Positions 26,395 through 36,067 of a stretch of DNA of 64,000 nucleotides are shown here, piece by piece. The notes under the pieces are model-generated. The model was given only the letters and a program-made list of their open reading frames with translations. It did not search any database and was not told the DNA's origin. The position numbers and the translations under genes are program-made. The DNA lies in contig NZ_CP015986.1 in the NCBI RefSeq assembly GCF_001658005.1, positions 496,001 to 560,000 of the forward strand, read 5' to 3'. The number at the start of each line of letters is the position of its first letter. Within the stretch, counting starts at the first letter, position 1. The DNA comes from Sphingobium sp. EP60837. GTDB taxonomy: Bacteria > Pseudomonadota > Alphaproteobacteria > Sphingomonadales > Sphingomonadaceae.

Positions 26395-27105
26395 GTGGCA
26401 GGTGGATGGAAAAGCAAAGCCTGGCTGGTCGCGCCCTTCGCCGCCCTGCTCGCCACGCCTGCGGCGGCGACGACGCGCGGCTATACGATCACCAGTTTCG
26501 ATGCGATCCGGGTTGATGCCCCCGTAGAGGTGATCATCACCACCGGCGCGGGCGCGTCCGCAAGGGCGGACGGGGATCAGGCCCTGCTCGACCGCCTAAA
26601 GGTGGACGTCTCCGGCCGACTGCTGATTGTGCGAATGGATCGCGCGCGCCCTGGCGAAAAATCGGGCGGCCGCGCTACCGTCAGGCTGTCCACCGGCACA
26701 TTGGAAAGGCTGGTCCTGACAGGCGGCGGCTCGATTTCGGTCAGCCGCATGAAAGGGCTCCGCGGCGACATCCTCCTGGGCGGCAATGGCGACGTCAGCG
26801 TCGCGGCGGTCGATGTCGATCAACTCAATCTTGGCCTCGCAGGCGCGGGCCGCGCGACGCTGGCAGGTCGAGCGGCGATCGCCTCGGTCCGGGTGAACGG
26901 CCCCGGCGCGGTGGCGGCAGAAGGACTCCGGGTCCGGCAGGCGACGGTAGGGAATGACGGACCGGGAAATGTCGTTTTGACCGCAGACGTCACGGCGAAG
27001 GTCATGGCGTCGGGCTCGGGCGATGTGACCATCATGGGCAAGGCCGAATGCCAGGTCGATAACCGCGGCACCGGCCGGATATCCTGCGGCGGCGAGGCTT
27101 ATTGA
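26395..27105 (+). CDS. exported GIN-domain protein (DUF2807)
   Basis: 236 residues: signal peptide WLVAPFAALLATPAAAT then a right-handed beta-helix-like GIN/DUF2807 domain with repeated short strands (TRGYTITSFDAIRVDAP, LVLTGGGSISVSRMKG, MASGSGDVTIMGKAECQVD). The typical alternating Gly-Ser-Gly-Asp pattern ends in CQVDNRGTGRISCGG. Function of the family is unknown; an adhesin-like or surface role is guessed. The start is GTG at 26395 with GAGAGG about 10 bases upstream. Divergent from the M28 peptidase. Confidence 0.88.
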   Translation: MAGGWKSKAWLVAPFAALLATPAAATTRGYTITSFDAIRVDAPVEVIITTGAGASARADGDQALLDRLKVDVSGRLLIVRMDRARPGEKSGGRATVRLSTGTLERLVLTGGGSISVSRMKGLRGDILLGGNGDVSVAAVDVDQLNLGLAGAGRATLAGRAAIASVRVNGPGAVAAEGLRVRQATVGNDGPGNVVLTADVTAKVMASGSGDVTIMGKAECQVDNRGTGRISCGGEAY

Positions 27106-27153
27106 GCCTGCATGACCATCAAAAACATCAAACCATGATCCCGAAACTTCTCA

Positions 27154-27255
27154 CCCGTTCGGGCTGAGCCTGTCGAAGCCGCCTTCCTTTGGAAAAGGGT
27201 AAAACCCTTCGACATGCGATTGAGACAAGCAGCGCATTGCGACAGGGCGAACGGG
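27154..27255. repeat. dispersed intergenic palindromic element, copy 2
   Basis: Left arm begins CCCGTTCGGGCTGAGCC and ends TGTCGAAG (27154-27178); the right side has CTTCGACA (27208-27215) and GGGCGAACGGG (27245-27255). The pairing is imperfect. It fills much of the 261-base space between the GIN-domain gene and the ammonium transporter. No other feature is seen in that space. Confidence 0.6.
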
Positions 27256-27366
27256 CGTGTTGAAGTCAAACCATCTGCCACCCAATCCCAAGTCCGCTTT
27301 CCTTATCAAAGTCTTTACCGCACCACCGCTAGGACCAGAAGCCAACTAAAACCGCCGGATTTTCCG

Positions 27367-28641
27367 ATGTTCGCTCGTTGCCTTCTTCTCTTCCTTTTCC
27401 TCGCCTCGCCGCAGACCGCGAATGCGCAGGTCGCGGTTGCGGTCGCGGATAGTGGCGACACCGGCTGGATGATCGTCTGCGCCCTGCTGGTGTTGCTCGC
27501 CGCGCTGCCGGGGCTGCTGCTGCGTAACGCGGGGCTGGTCAACGTGCGCAGCGCCCTATCGGTGGCCGCCCAAGGCATCGCTGTCGCTGCAGGCGCATCG
27601 CTGGCCTGGGCGATTGCGGGCTATAGCCTAGCCTATGCTCCAGGAAGCAGTTGGCTGGGTGGCGGCGCAAACCTGCTGCTCGCCAATCTCGGCTCTCTTC
27701 GCCAAGGGCTGACCATCCCGGAATCCGCCTTCGTCCTCTTCCAGATGGCGCTCGCCCTGCTCGCCGCCTGCCTCCTGCCCGGCGCGACGGCGGAGCGGGC
27801 GCGGTTCGGTTGGATGGCGGGGCTTGCGCCCCTCTGGCTGCTTATCGTTTACGCCCCGCTGGCCCATGCCATCTGGGGCGGGGGCTGGCTTGCGGAGTTC
27901 GGCGTCATCGATTTCGCGGGCAGCCTCGTTATCCACATGAGCGCGGGATTTTCCGCGCTGGCGCTGTCCCTGATCCTCGGCCGCCGTCGAGCTTCGCCGG
28001 TTGCGAGCCATGCGCCGGTACTCAGCCTCGCTGGCGGCGCACTGATCTGGATCGGCTGGGCGGGTATCGTTGGCGGCTGGGCGCTAGGCGCAACCGACGA
28101 CGCCGCTGCCGCCATCCTGAACACACATTTCGCGGCTTGCGCGGGAGCGCTGGCCTGGATGCTGGCAGACCGTGTCGCCACCGGGCGCGTGAGCGCCACC
28201 GGGGCGCTGTCTGGCGCAGTCGCGGGCTTGGTCGCCATCTCCGCTTCCGCGGCCTTGGCCGGCACGGGCGGCGCGATGCTGATTGGTCTCATCGCGGCGA
28301 TTCTCTGCCGCGCCGGGAAAGCGATGCTCGGCAACCGGATCGATGACCCGGCAAGCATTTTCCTGCTCCACGGCGTTGCTGGCCTGATAGGCGCGCTGTT
28401 GCTGCCGCTATTTGTTCAGCCCTTGCTCGGCGGCGTCGGTTTTGAAGGTGACATCAGTCTGCGCGCCGTCATGCTCAGCCAGTTTGCAGGCGTCGCCGTC
28501 GTCGCACTGTGGTCAATGGCCGGAACAGCGATAGCGGCACTGTTGCTCTCCGTCGCATTGCCGATGCGTCTCACTTCGCAAGAGGCCACGGAGGGCCTCG
28601 ACCAGATCGATCATGGCCAACAGGGCTGGGACTTCCGCTAG
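27367..28641 (+). CDS. divergent ammonium transporter family protein (Amt)
   Basis: 424-residue membrane protein of the Amt/Mep/Rh fold. A signal-peptide-like start MFARCLLLFLFLASPQTANA precedes about 11 helices. The pore histidine pair is kept: His190 in DFAGSLVIHMSAG and His335 in FLLHGVAGLIG. The gate region normally reading GWFGFNAG here reads GWAGIVGG, so a Phe of the outer or inner gate is missing. It may be a sensor-like or altered-specificity member. The frame is open upstream to 27214 but ATG at 27367 fits the family. It is followed after 4 bases by a glycosyltransferase; no glnK is adjacent. Confidence 0.85.
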   Translation: MFARCLLLFLFLASPQTANAQVAVAVADSGDTGWMIVCALLVLLAALPGLLLRNAGLVNVRSALSVAAQGIAVAAGASLAWAIAGYSLAYAPGSSWLGGGANLLLANLGSLRQGLTIPESAFVLFQMALALLAACLLPGATAERARFGWMAGLAPLWLLIVYAPLAHAIWGGGWLAEFGVIDFAGSLVIHMSAGFSALALSLILGRRRASPVASHAPVLSLAGGALIWIGWAGIVGGWALGATDDAAAAILNTHFAACAGALAWMLADRVATGRVSATGALSGAVAGLVAISASAALAGTGGAMLIGLIAAILCRAGKAMLGNRIDDPASIFLLHGVAGLIGALLLPLFVQPLLGGVGFEGDISLRAVMLSQFAGVAVVALWSMAGTAIAALLLSVALPMRLTSQEATEGLDQIDHGQQGWDFR

Positions 28642-28645
28642 GTTC

Positions 28646-29488
28646 ATGACGACCGCCGTCGGCATCTTCGCTCATCAGGAGGAGCGGCGGATCGGCGCTT
28701 GCCTCGCGTCTCTTCCACTGGATCGGCCAAATACCTGCTATCATATACTGGTGAACGGATCGACCGACGCTACCGCTGCGCGCGCGCGGAATGCGGCGGG
28801 GAATCGTGCGAATGTGCTGGTGCACGACATTGCAACCGGCGGAAAATCCCGGACCTGGAATCACTTCGTCCACGACCTGCTCGGTGGCGGCGAGGACGCC
28901 GTCATCTTTCTGGATGGAGACGCGGAAATCGCGCCCGGCTCGATCGACGCGTTGGTGAGAAGGCTTGGGAAAGGGCAGGCAAATGCAGCTGCGGGCATGC
29001 CGCGCAATGGCCGTATGGCAACCCACTACCGCCGCCTCCTGCGCGACGAAGGCGGGCTCTTCGGTGATCTTTATGCGCTGTCAGGCAGCTTCGTCGATCG
29101 CATTCGTTCGCGCGAGTTGCGCCTCCCGCAAGACCTGATCGGGGATGACGGGCTGGTGGCCGCCTGGGCGCACACTGACCTGGGAACCGACGCCGCCTGG
29201 AATCGCGATCGCGTCATCGCCTGCGAGGATGCGGGCTTCCTCTGCGAACCCGTGCGCCTCACCAGCCCCGCGACCTGGCGGATGCAATATCGCCGGATGA
29301 TCAACTATTCGGTCCGCTTCTTCCAGAACCGGATCGTGTCGGACATCATGGGCCGGGTAGGGCCGGATGGCCTGCCGGACGAACTGCGGGATCTCTATCC
29401 GCTATGGCTCCCCCGCTTCACGCCCCGCTCCGGGCCGACAGGTTGGTTCGACCGCAAGGCGCTCGCGCGGATGCGGGCAGCCGCTTAG
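28646..29488 (+). CDS. family 2 glycosyltransferase
   Basis: 280-residue GT-A fold protein. The nucleotide-sugar domain starts TTAVGIFAHQEERRIGACL; VNGSTDATAA and the metal site LDGDAEI (DxD) are clear; GDDGLVAAWAHTD lies at the acceptor side. No membrane helices. It starts 4 bases after the Amt stop, so the two are probably co-translated, an unusual pairing. Acceptor unknown. Confidence 0.85.
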   Translation: MTTAVGIFAHQEERRIGACLASLPLDRPNTCYHILVNGSTDATAARARNAAGNRANVLVHDIATGGKSRTWNHFVHDLLGGGEDAVIFLDGDAEIAPGSIDALVRRLGKGQANAAAGMPRNGRMATHYRRLLRDEGGLFGDLYALSGSFVDRIRSRELRLPQDLIGDDGLVAAWAHTDLGTDAAWNRDRVIACEDAGFLCEPVRLTSPATWRMQYRRMINYSVRFFQNRIVSDIMGRVGPDGLPDELRDLYPLWLPRFTPRSGPTGWFDRKALARMRAAA

Positions 29489-30816
29489 CGGTCCTTGCCC
29501 GCCAGTTCCTTGTTGATGAACAACGCCAGCCCGGTGACGATCGCGCCAGAGAGCAGATAAACGCCCGAAGCCGCCAGCCCAAAGGTTACCGACAGCGCAA
29601 GCGCCACCAGCGGTGCGAACCCCGCGCCCACCAGCCAGGCAAGGTCCGACGTCAGCGCCGACCCGGTATAGCGCGTCGCCGTCGAAAAGTTGGACGCCAC
29701 CACGCCGGACGACTGGCCGAAGCTCAGGCCCAGCAGCATGAACCCCAGGATCATGAAAGCGATCTCAGCCAATTCCCCGCCGTTCAGCAGCAGCGGCGCG
29801 GCGATGCTGAAAATGCCAATGCCCAGCGCCGACCAGGCCAGCAGCTTGCGCCGCCCCACCATGTCCGCGACGAAGCCCGACACGATAATCGCCAGCACCC
29901 CGACAGTCGCGCCGATCGCCTCGATCACCAGGAACCGCTCCAGCGGCTGCTTCGTGTAAAGCGCGATCCAGGACAGCGGGAACACCGACACCATATGGAA
30001 CAGCGCAAAGCTCGCCAGCGGAGCGAAGGCGCCGATAATGATGTTCCGCCCGTCGCTCCGCACCGTCTCCAGCACCGGCGAGGGCTGCAGCTCGCGCGCC
30101 TCGAACAGCCGCTCGAACTCATGGGTCACCACGATCCGCAGCCGGGCAAACAGCGCCACCACATTGATCGCGAACGCCACGAAGAAGGGATAGCGCCAGC
30201 CCCACTCAAGGAAGTCGGCCCGTGACAGCACCGAAAGGAAGAAGGCGAAGAGCCCGCTCGCCACCACCAGCGCCAGCGGTGCGCCCAGCTGCGGCATCAT
30301 CGCATACCAGCCGCGCTTGTTCTGCGGCGCGTTGAGCGACAGCAGCGAAGCCAGCCCGTCCCATGTCCCGCCCAGCGCCAAGCCCTGCCCCGCCCGGAAT
30401 ATCGCCAGCAGCACCGCCGACCATATCCCGATCGTCTCATAGCCGGGCAGGAAGGCGATGAACGCGGTCGATCCACCCAACAGGAACAGCGCGATGGTCA
30501 GCTTCACCCCTCGCCCATAGGCACGATCGACCGCCATGAAGATGAAGGACCCGATCGGCCGAGTGATGAACGCCAGCGCGAAGATGGCGAATGACCAGAG
30601 CGTGCCCGCTAGCGGGCTGAGATAAGGAAAGACATGCGCCGGAAACACGATGCACGACGCGATCGCATAGACGAAGAAGTCGAAAAATTCCGACGTCCGC
30701 CCGATGATCACGCCAATCGCGATCTCGCCGGGGGCGACGCGATGATCGCGCGCGGTTACCTGGCGGGCATCGCGCTCCAGCGATGTGGAGGATGGCGTGG
30801 TGGTCGCGGCGTTCAT
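29485..30816 (-). CDS. MFS transporter, metabolite:H+ symporter (MHS) type
   Basis: 443-residue inner-membrane transporter with 12 predicted helices. SEFFDFFVYAIASCIVFP in helix 1 and AFITRPIGSFIFMAVDRAYGRG in the 2-3 loop match the MHS (KgtP/ShiA/ProP-like) subfamily; the second-half motif FVADMVGRRKLLAW also fits. The substrate, probably an organic acid or similar metabolite, cannot be deduced. It converges on and overlaps the glycosyltransferase by 4 bases and is divergent from the cyo operon. Confidence 0.9.
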   Translation of the reverse strand: MNAATTTPSSTSLERDARQVTARDHRVAPGEIAIGVIIGRTSEFFDFFVYAIASCIVFPAHVFPYLSPLAGTLWSFAIFALAFITRPIGSFIFMAVDRAYGRGVKLTIALFLLGGSTAFIAFLPGYETIGIWSAVLLAIFRAGQGLALGGTWDGLASLLSLNAPQNKRGWYAMMPQLGAPLALVVASGLFAFFLSVLSRADFLEWGWRYPFFVAFAINVVALFARLRIVVTHEFERLFEARELQPSPVLETVRSDGRNIIIGAFAPLASFALFHMVSVFPLSWIALYTKQPLERFLVIEAIGATVGVLAIIVSGFVADMVGRRKLLAWSALGIGIFSIAAPLLLNGGELAEIAFMILGFMLLGLSFGQSSGVVASNFSTATRYTGSALTSDLAWLVGAGFAPLVALALSVTFGLAASGVYLLSGAIVTGLALFINKELAGKDR

Positions 30817-30842
30817 CGGTTCGGACAGGCCTTCATGCTGCG

Positions 30843-30867
30843 GGAACGATCCATGCCAAACATCGTT
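30843..30867 (+). promoter_or_regulatory. EcfG (general stress sigma factor)-type promoter upstream of cyoA
   Basis: GGAAC (30843-30847), 16 bases, then CGTT (30864-30867) matches the alphaproteobacterial EcfG consensus exactly. It is in the 130-base gap before cyoA and points towards it, leaving a leader of roughly 70 bases. About one such match is expected by chance in the whole window, so position is the main support. Confidence 0.45.
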
Positions 30868-30946
30868 GCAGCATAGCGAATCGTCCCGGTGGTCGAAAGG
30901 CCATTGCCCTATTTTGCGCCTGCGAGGGGATAGGACAAAAGGTCCA

Positions 30947-32122
30947 ATGTCGATCCCGGAGAAGCCCTCCTATGCGGGCTGCATGACTGCGCGTCCTGCC
31001 CGCCTCTCTCCCGCATTTTTGCGCCGATTCGCGCCTTTGCTGCTGCTTCCCCTGGGGGCGTGCAACTGGGTGGTCATGTCGCCCGCCGGCGATGTCGCGG
31101 TGCAGCAGCGGGACTTGATCCTCATCTCTACCCTGCTGATGCTGCTCATCATCCTGCCGGTCATGGCGATGACGATCTGGTTCGCCTGGCGTTACCGGGA
31201 ACAGGCGCAGGCGAAGGATTATGACCCCGATTGGGACCATTCGACCAGCCTCGAACTGCTGATCTGGTCCGCCCCGCTGCTGATCATCATCGCGCTGGGC
31301 GCCATCACCTGGACCAGCACCCATCTTCTCGACCCCTACCGCCCGATCGAACGCATCGATTCTGCGCGCAAGGTCGATCCCGCCGCCAAGCGGCTCCAGG
31401 TCGAAGTCGTGGCGCTCGACTGGAAATGGCTGTTCATCTACCCGGAACTGGGCATCGCGACCGTCAATGAACTGGCCGCGCCGGTTGATCAGCCGATCGA
31501 GTTCAAGATTACCTCGGCCACGCTGATGAACAGCTTCTTCGTGCCCGCGCTCGCCGGGCAGATCTACGCCATGCCCGGCATGCAGACGGTCCTCCACGCC
31601 GTCGCCAACAAGCCCGGCAATTTCGAAGGCTTCTCCGCCAACTATTCCGGCGCGGGCTTCTCCAACATGCGCTTCCGCTTCAAGGCGATGGATCGGGCCG
31701 GCTTCGATCGCTGGGTCGCTCAGGTGAAAGCCAGCAAGGCCAAGCTCGACCGCGCGGCCTATGTGAAGCTGGAACAGCCGAGCGAGAAGGTCCCGCCGAT
31801 GTATTTTGCGGGCGTCGAGCCCAAGCTCTTCCACGCCGCGCTCAACATGTGCGCCCAGCCCGGCAAGCGCTGCATGGACGAGGTCATGATGACCGACATG
31901 ATGGGTGGCGGCGGCAAGGAGTCTGCCCGCGACACGCAAGGACTACGCCATGACGGCACCATCGACGTAGGCGGCTTCCATCCGGTCGAGCCCGGCAAGA
32001 AGGGCGAGGTCGCCCAGCCCGCAGGCATGACCCCGGCAGCAGAGCGGACGCCTGCCGAGCAGGGCCATGCGGCTCCTGGACAGAAAGACGCTGATGGACA
32101 TGCCGGGCATCATGGTCACTGA
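30947..32122 (+). CDS. cyoA: cytochrome bo3 ubiquinol oxidase subunit II
   Basis: 391-residue inner-membrane lipoprotein subunit of the haem-copper quinol oxidase. Lipobox LLPLGAC, then two membrane helices (DLILISTLLMLLIILPVMAM; ELLIWSAPLLIIIALGAITW) and a cupredoxin domain without the CuA cysteines, as expected for a quinol oxidase. DWKWLFIYPELGIA is a family signature. The C-terminus is extended and His/Pro/Ala-rich (from about residue 330). ATG at 30947 has AAAGG close upstream; ATG at 30983 is a good alternative. First gene of the cyo-surf1-reg unit. Confidence 0.95.
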   Translation: MSIPEKPSYAGCMTARPARLSPAFLRRFAPLLLLPLGACNWVVMSPAGDVAVQQRDLILISTLLMLLIILPVMAMTIWFAWRYREQAQAKDYDPDWDHSTSLELLIWSAPLLIIIALGAITWTSTHLLDPYRPIERIDSARKVDPAAKRLQVEVVALDWKWLFIYPELGIATVNELAAPVDQPIEFKITSATLMNSFFVPALAGQIYAMPGMQTVLHAVANKPGNFEGFSANYSGAGFSNMRFRFKAMDRAGFDRWVAQVKASKAKLDRAAYVKLEQPSEKVPPMYFAGVEPKLFHAALNMCAQPGKRCMDEVMMTDMMGGGGKESARDTQGLRHDGTIDVGGFHPVEPGKKGEVAQPAGMTPAAERTPAEQGHAAPGQKDADGHAGHHGH

Positions 32123-32143
32123 AATGCCCGCAACCTCACTCAC

Positions 32144-32220
32144 CTCCGTTCGTGTCGAGCGGAGTCGAGACACGCATCGCGCCCTGCCAGAGTTTCTCGA
32201 CTGTGCTCCAGACGAACGGG
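32144..32220. repeat. dispersed palindromic element, copy 3, inside the cyo operon
   Basis: CTCCGTTCGTGTCGAG with GGAGTCGAGA (32144-32170) faces TCTCGACTGTGCTCC and GACGAACGGG (32195-32220), an imperfect hairpin. It occupies most of the 164-base gap between cyoA and cyoB, where it could affect RNA processing or the ratio of downstream products. Confidence 0.65.
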
Positions 32221-32286
32221 CCTTTGCTCCCGATGCGCCACTGAACCACGCACCCCCTCATTCCTTCCCCCCGAGGCCCTGACGCC

Positions 32287-34305
32287 ATGTCCCCCCATCC
32301 CGCATCCGAAAATAGCGGCATCTGGAAACTGATCTTCGGCCGCCTCGACTGGAGCGCCGTCCCTATCCACGAACCCATCGTGATGGGCACCTTCCTCGCC
32401 GTGGTCATTGGCGGCGTGGCGATCCTTGGCATCGTCACCAAATACCGCCTGTGGGGCATGCTGTGGCGCGACTGGTTCACCACCGTCGATCACAAGCGCA
32501 TCGGGATCATGTATATGATCCTGGGCCTCATCATGTTCGTGCGCGGCTTCGCAGACGCTCTGATGATGCGGCTTCAGCAGGCATGGGCCTTCAATGGTTC
32601 GGAAGGCTATCTGAACGCGCATCACTACGACCAGATATTCACCGCGCACGGCGTCATCATGATCTTCTTCGTCGCGATGCCGATGATCACCGGGATCATG
32701 AACTATATGGTCCCGCTGCAGATCGGCGCGCGCGACGTCAGCTTCCCCTTCCTCAACAATTTCAGCTTCTGGATGACCACCGCAGGCGCCGTCATCACCA
32801 TGATGTCGCTGTTCGTGGGGGAGTTCGCGCGGACCGGCTGGCTCGCCTATCCGCCACTGTCAGGCATCGCCTATAGCCCAGGGGTCGGCGTCGATTATTA
32901 TATCTGGGGCCTTCAGATAGCGGGCATCGGCACGTTGTTATCGGGCGTCAACCTGATCGCGACCATCGTGAAGATGCGCGCGCCCGGCATGAGCATGATG
33001 AAGCTGCCCATCTTCGTCTGGACCTCGCTCTGCTCCAACATCCTGATCGTCGCCGCCTTCCCAGTGCTGACCGCCGTGCTCGCGCTGCTCAGCCTCGACC
33101 GCTATGTCGGCACCGCCTTCTTCACGAACGACATGGGCGGCAACCCCATGATGTATGTGAACCTCATCTGGATCTGGGGCCATCCGGAGGTTTACATCCT
33201 CATCCTGCCGCTGTTCGGCGTGTTCAGCGAAGTCACCTCGACCTTCTCGTCAAAGCGCCTCTTCGGCTATTCCTCGATGGTCTATGCGACGGTCGTCATC
33301 GCGATCCTCAGCTACCTGGTCTGGCTGCACCATTTCTTCACCATGGGATCGGGCGCCAGCGTCAACAGCTTCTTCGGCATCACGACGATGGTGATCTCCA
33401 TCCCGACCGGGGCCAAGCTCTTCAACTGGCTCTTCACCATGTATCGCGGCCGCATCCGCTTCGAACTGCCGATGATGTGGACGGTCGCCTTCATGCTGAC
33501 CTTCGTGGTGGGCGGCATGACCGGCGTTCTGCTTGCGGTGCCGCCCGCCGATTTCGTGCTGCACAATTCGCTGTTCCTGATCGCGCATTTCCACAATGTG
33601 ATCATCGGCGGCGTGCTGTTTGGCATGTTCGCGGCGATCAACTATTGGTGGCCCAAGGCGTTCGGGTTCAAGCTCGACCGGACTTGGGGCGTGCGCAGCT
33701 TCTGGCTGTGGGTCGTGGGCTTCTGGGTCGCCTTCATGCCGCTCTATATCCTTGGCCTGATGGGCGTGACCCGCCGCATGCGCGTGTTCGACGATCCTTC
33801 GCTACAAATCTGGTTCCAGATCGCGGCCTTGGGCGCCGTGATGATCGCGGCGGGCATCGCCTGCATGTTCATCCAGTTCGGCGTCAGCATCATGAAGCGC
33901 GATCAGCTGCGCGACACGACCGGCGATCCTTGGGACGGCCGCACGCTCGAATGGGCGACCAGCTCGCCACCGCCCGACTATAATTTCGCCTTCACGCCCG
34001 TCATCCATGATGGCGACGCATGGGCGGACATGAAGAAGCGCGGTTATGAGCGTCCGCTCTCGGGCTATGAAGCGATCCACATGCCCAGCAACACCGGCAG
34101 CGGCATCATCCTGGCGGGCCTCTCGGTGGCCTTCGGGGTCGGCATGATCTGGTACATGTGGTGGCTCGCGGGCCTCAGCTTCATCGGCATATTGGCCGTC
34201 GCGATCGGTCATACCTTTAACTACAAGCGCGACTTCTACATCCCCCAGAATGTGGTGGAGCGCACCGAGGGCGAGCGTACGCGTCAACTCGCCATGCAGG
34301 GCTGA
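32287..34305 (+). CDS. cyoB: cytochrome bo3 ubiquinol oxidase subunit I
   Basis: 672-residue catalytic subunit holding low-spin haem, high-spin haem and CuB; it reduces oxygen to water and pumps protons. Haem and CuB ligands are visible in [30 protein letters not shown] and [10 protein letters not shown]. The N-terminal [15 protein letters not shown] and the 15-helix length match CyoB rather than an aa3 CtaD. GAGG lies a few bases upstream of ATG at 32287. Confidence 0.98.
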   Translation: MSPHPASENSGIWKLIFGRLDWSAVPIHEPIVMGTFLAVVIGGVAILGIVTKYRLWGMLWRDWFTTVDHKRIGIMYMILGLIMFVRGFADALMMRLQQAWAFNGSEGYLNAHHYDQIFTAHGVIMIFFVAMPMITGIMNYMVPLQIGARDVSFPFLNNFSFWMTTAGAVITMMSLFVGEFARTGWLAYPPLSGIAYSPGVGVDYYIWGLQIAGIGTLLSGVNLIATIVKMRAPGMSMMKLPIFVWTSLCSNILIVAAFPVLTAVLALLSLDRYVGTAFFTNDMGGNPMMYVNLIWIWGHPEVYILILPLFGVFSEVTSTFSSKRLFGYSSMVYATVVIAILSYLVWLHHFFTMGSGASVNSFFGITTMVISIPTGAKLFNWLFTMYRGRIRFELPMMWTVAFMLTFVVGGMTGVLLAVPPADFVLHNSLFLIAHFHNVIIGGVLFGMFAAINYWWPKAFGFKLDRTWGVRSFWLWVVGFWVAFMPLYILGLMGVTRRMRVFDDPSLQIWFQIAALGAVMIAAGIACMFIQFGVSIMKRDQLRDTTGDPWDGRTLEWATSSPPPDYNFAFTPVIHDGDAWADMKKRGYERPLSGYEAIHMPSNTGSGIILAGLSVAFGVGMIWYMWWLAGLSFIGILAVAIGHTFNYKRDFYIPQNVVERTEGERTRQLAMQG

Positions 34306-34311
34306 ACCACC

Positions 34312-34971
34312 ATGGCAAGCGCACCCACCCCAGATACCGTTTTTGGCGATCCCGCCTTCCTCGACAAGGACGGCAATCCGCTCTTCCACCTTCCCCATGA
34401 GCCCCATCATCCGGAAGGCTCCAGCACCATGCTGGGCTTCTGGATCTACCTGATGAGCGACTGCCTCATCTTCGCCTGTCTGTTCGCGACCTATGCGGTG
34501 CTGGGCGGTAGCTATGCGGCAGGACCGAGCCCCAAGGACCTGTTCGATCTGCCGCTGGTCGCGCTCAATACCGCAATGCTGCTCTTCTCGTCCATCACCT
34601 ATGGCTTTGCCATGCTGGCGATGGAAAAGAACCGCGTGGCGGCCACGCAGGGCTGGCTGGCCATCACCGGCCTGTTCGGCCTCGCCTTCCTCTCGATCGA
34701 GCTGTACGAATTCGCGCACCTCATCCATGAAGGCGCGACCCCGATGCGCTCGGGCTTCCTGTCGGCCTTCTTCACCCTGGTCGGCACCCACGGGCTGCAC
34801 GTGACCTTCGGCACCATCTGGCTGGTGACGCTGATGGTTCAGGTCGCGAAAAAGGGCCTGATCCCCGCCAATCAGCGCCGCCTCATGTGCCTGTCCTTGT
34901 TCTGGCACTTCCTGGACGTCATCTGGATCGGCGTCTTCACCTTCGTCTATCTCATGGGGATGCTGCGATGA
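34312..34971 (+). CDS. cyoC: cytochrome bo3 ubiquinol oxidase subunit III
   Basis: 219-residue five-helix inner-membrane subunit. [20 protein letters not shown] and [19 protein letters not shown] are typical of CyoC; the last helix ends [19 protein letters not shown]. It starts 6 bases after cyoB and overlaps cyoD by ATGA. Confidence 0.97.
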   Translation: MASAPTPDTVFGDPAFLDKDGNPLFHLPHEPHHPEGSSTMLGFWIYLMSDCLIFACLFATYAVLGGSYAAGPSPKDLFDLPLVALNTAMLLFSSITYGFAMLAMEKNRVAATQGWLAITGLFGLAFLSIELYEFAHLIHEGATPMRSGFLSAFFTLVGTHGLHVTFGTIWLVTLMVQVAKKGLIPANQRRLMCLSLFWHFLDVIWIGVFTFVYLMGMLR

Positions 34972-35357
34972 GCGCGCACGACCAACATCACGACGCCCAT
35001 CACGCCGACGGCCATGCCCATGGCACCTTCGGCAGCTACATGATCGGCTTTGGCCTGTCGGTGATTCTGACGGCCATCCCCTTCTGGCTGGTCATGACCG
35101 GCGTGCTGAACGATCCGCAGCTGACCGCCTTCACAATCTTGGGCTTCGCGGTGGTGCAGATATTGGTCCACATGATCTACTTTCTGCACATGAACACCCG
35201 CTCCGAAGGGGGCTGGACGATGCTGGCGCTGATCTTCACGATCGTGCTGGTCGTCATCACCCTCTCGGGCTCCATCTGGGTAATGTATCATCTCAACCAT
35301 AATATGATGCCGCAGATGCAAGGCATGAGCGCGCATGACATGAGCCAGATGCCGTGA
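34968..35357 (+). CDS. cyoD: cytochrome bo3 ubiquinol oxidase subunit IV
   Basis: 129-residue small subunit with three helices: [40 protein letters not shown] and [20 protein letters not shown]. The N-terminus is very His-rich ([16 protein letters not shown]) and the C-terminus Met-rich (MMPQMQGMS), which could bind copper. It overlaps cyoC and surf1. Confidence 0.96.
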   Translation: MSAHDQHHDAHHADGHAHGTFGSYMIGFGLSVILTAIPFWLVMTGVLNDPQLTAFTILGFAVVQILVHMIYFLHMNTRSEGGWTMLALIFTIVLVVITLSGSIWVMYHLNHNMMPQMQGMSAHDMSQMP

Positions 35358-36067
35358 CAGCCGACGCACCCCGCCGCCGGTCGGCGGGGTTCCTTATCGG
35401 CTTTACGATAGCGGCCGTGCTGGCCGTGGCCGGGCTTGTCAGCCTTGGCGTCTGGCAACTCAACCGTCTGACCTGGAAACGCGATCTCATCGCTAAGGTC
35501 GAAAGCCGCGTCCACGCCGCGCCAATCGCGGCCCCTTCTGCGGCAGGTCCGAACGACGCCTATCGTCGCGTGACAGCGTCGGGCCATTTTCTACACGACC
35601 GCGCCACATTGGTTCAGGCTTCGACCGTGCGCGGGGCGGGCTATTGGGTGCTGACGCCGCTGGCGACGGATCGCGGCTTCACCCTGCTCGTCAATCGCGG
35701 CTTCGTGCCTCCTGAGGGACGCATGCGCTACGGACAGCCCATAGGACGCATCCGGATCAGAGGCCTGATGCGCTTGACCGAGCCCGGCGGCGGTTTCCTG
35801 CGGAGCAATGATCCCGCCGCCAACCGCTGGTATTCGCGCGACGTGACCGCTATCGCGGCGGCGCGCCGGCTTCGCGCTCCTGTCGCCAATTATTTCATCG
35901 ATGCGGAACGCGGGCCGCCTGACGCCCTGCCCGTCGGGGGCCTCACCGTCCTCCGCTTCCCCAACAGCCATTTATCCTATGCGCTCACATGGTTCGCGCT
36001 GGCGGCGCTGGTCGCTGGCGGGTACATGGTCGTCATGCGGCACGAATGGAAAGAGCGCCGGAGATGA
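35354..36067 (+). CDS. SURF1 family oxidase assembly protein
   Basis: 237-residue protein with the SURF1 layout: an N-terminal helix (FLIGFTIAAVLAVAGLVSLG), WQLNRLTWKRDL, a periplasmic domain with GYWVLTPL and LVNRGFVP, and a C-terminal helix (NSHLSYALTWFALAALVAGG). SURF1 helps insert haem into haem-copper oxidases. It starts with GTG overlapping cyoD (GTGA) and overlaps regB by ATGA, so it is built into the operon. Confidence 0.94.
   Translation: MTADAPRRRSAGFLIGFTIAAVLAVAGLVSLGVWQLNRLTWKRDLIAKVESRVHAAPIAAPSAAGPNDAYRRVTASGHFLHDRATLVQASTVRGAGYWVLTPLATDRGFTLLVNRGFVPPEGRMRYGQPIGRIRIRGLMRLTEPGGGFLRSNDPAANRWYSRDVTAIAAARRLRAPVANYFIDAERGPPDALPVGGLTVLRFPNSHLSYALTWFALAALVAGGYMVVMRHEWKERRR

Noticed and set aside
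30833..31939. 368-codon minus-strand frame over cyoA
   Set aside because: Antisense to cyoA; Asp/His/Gly-rich composition typical of an out-of-frame reading.
33802..34908. 368-codon minus-strand frame over cyoB and cyoC
   Set aside because: Antisense shadow of two membrane subunits.
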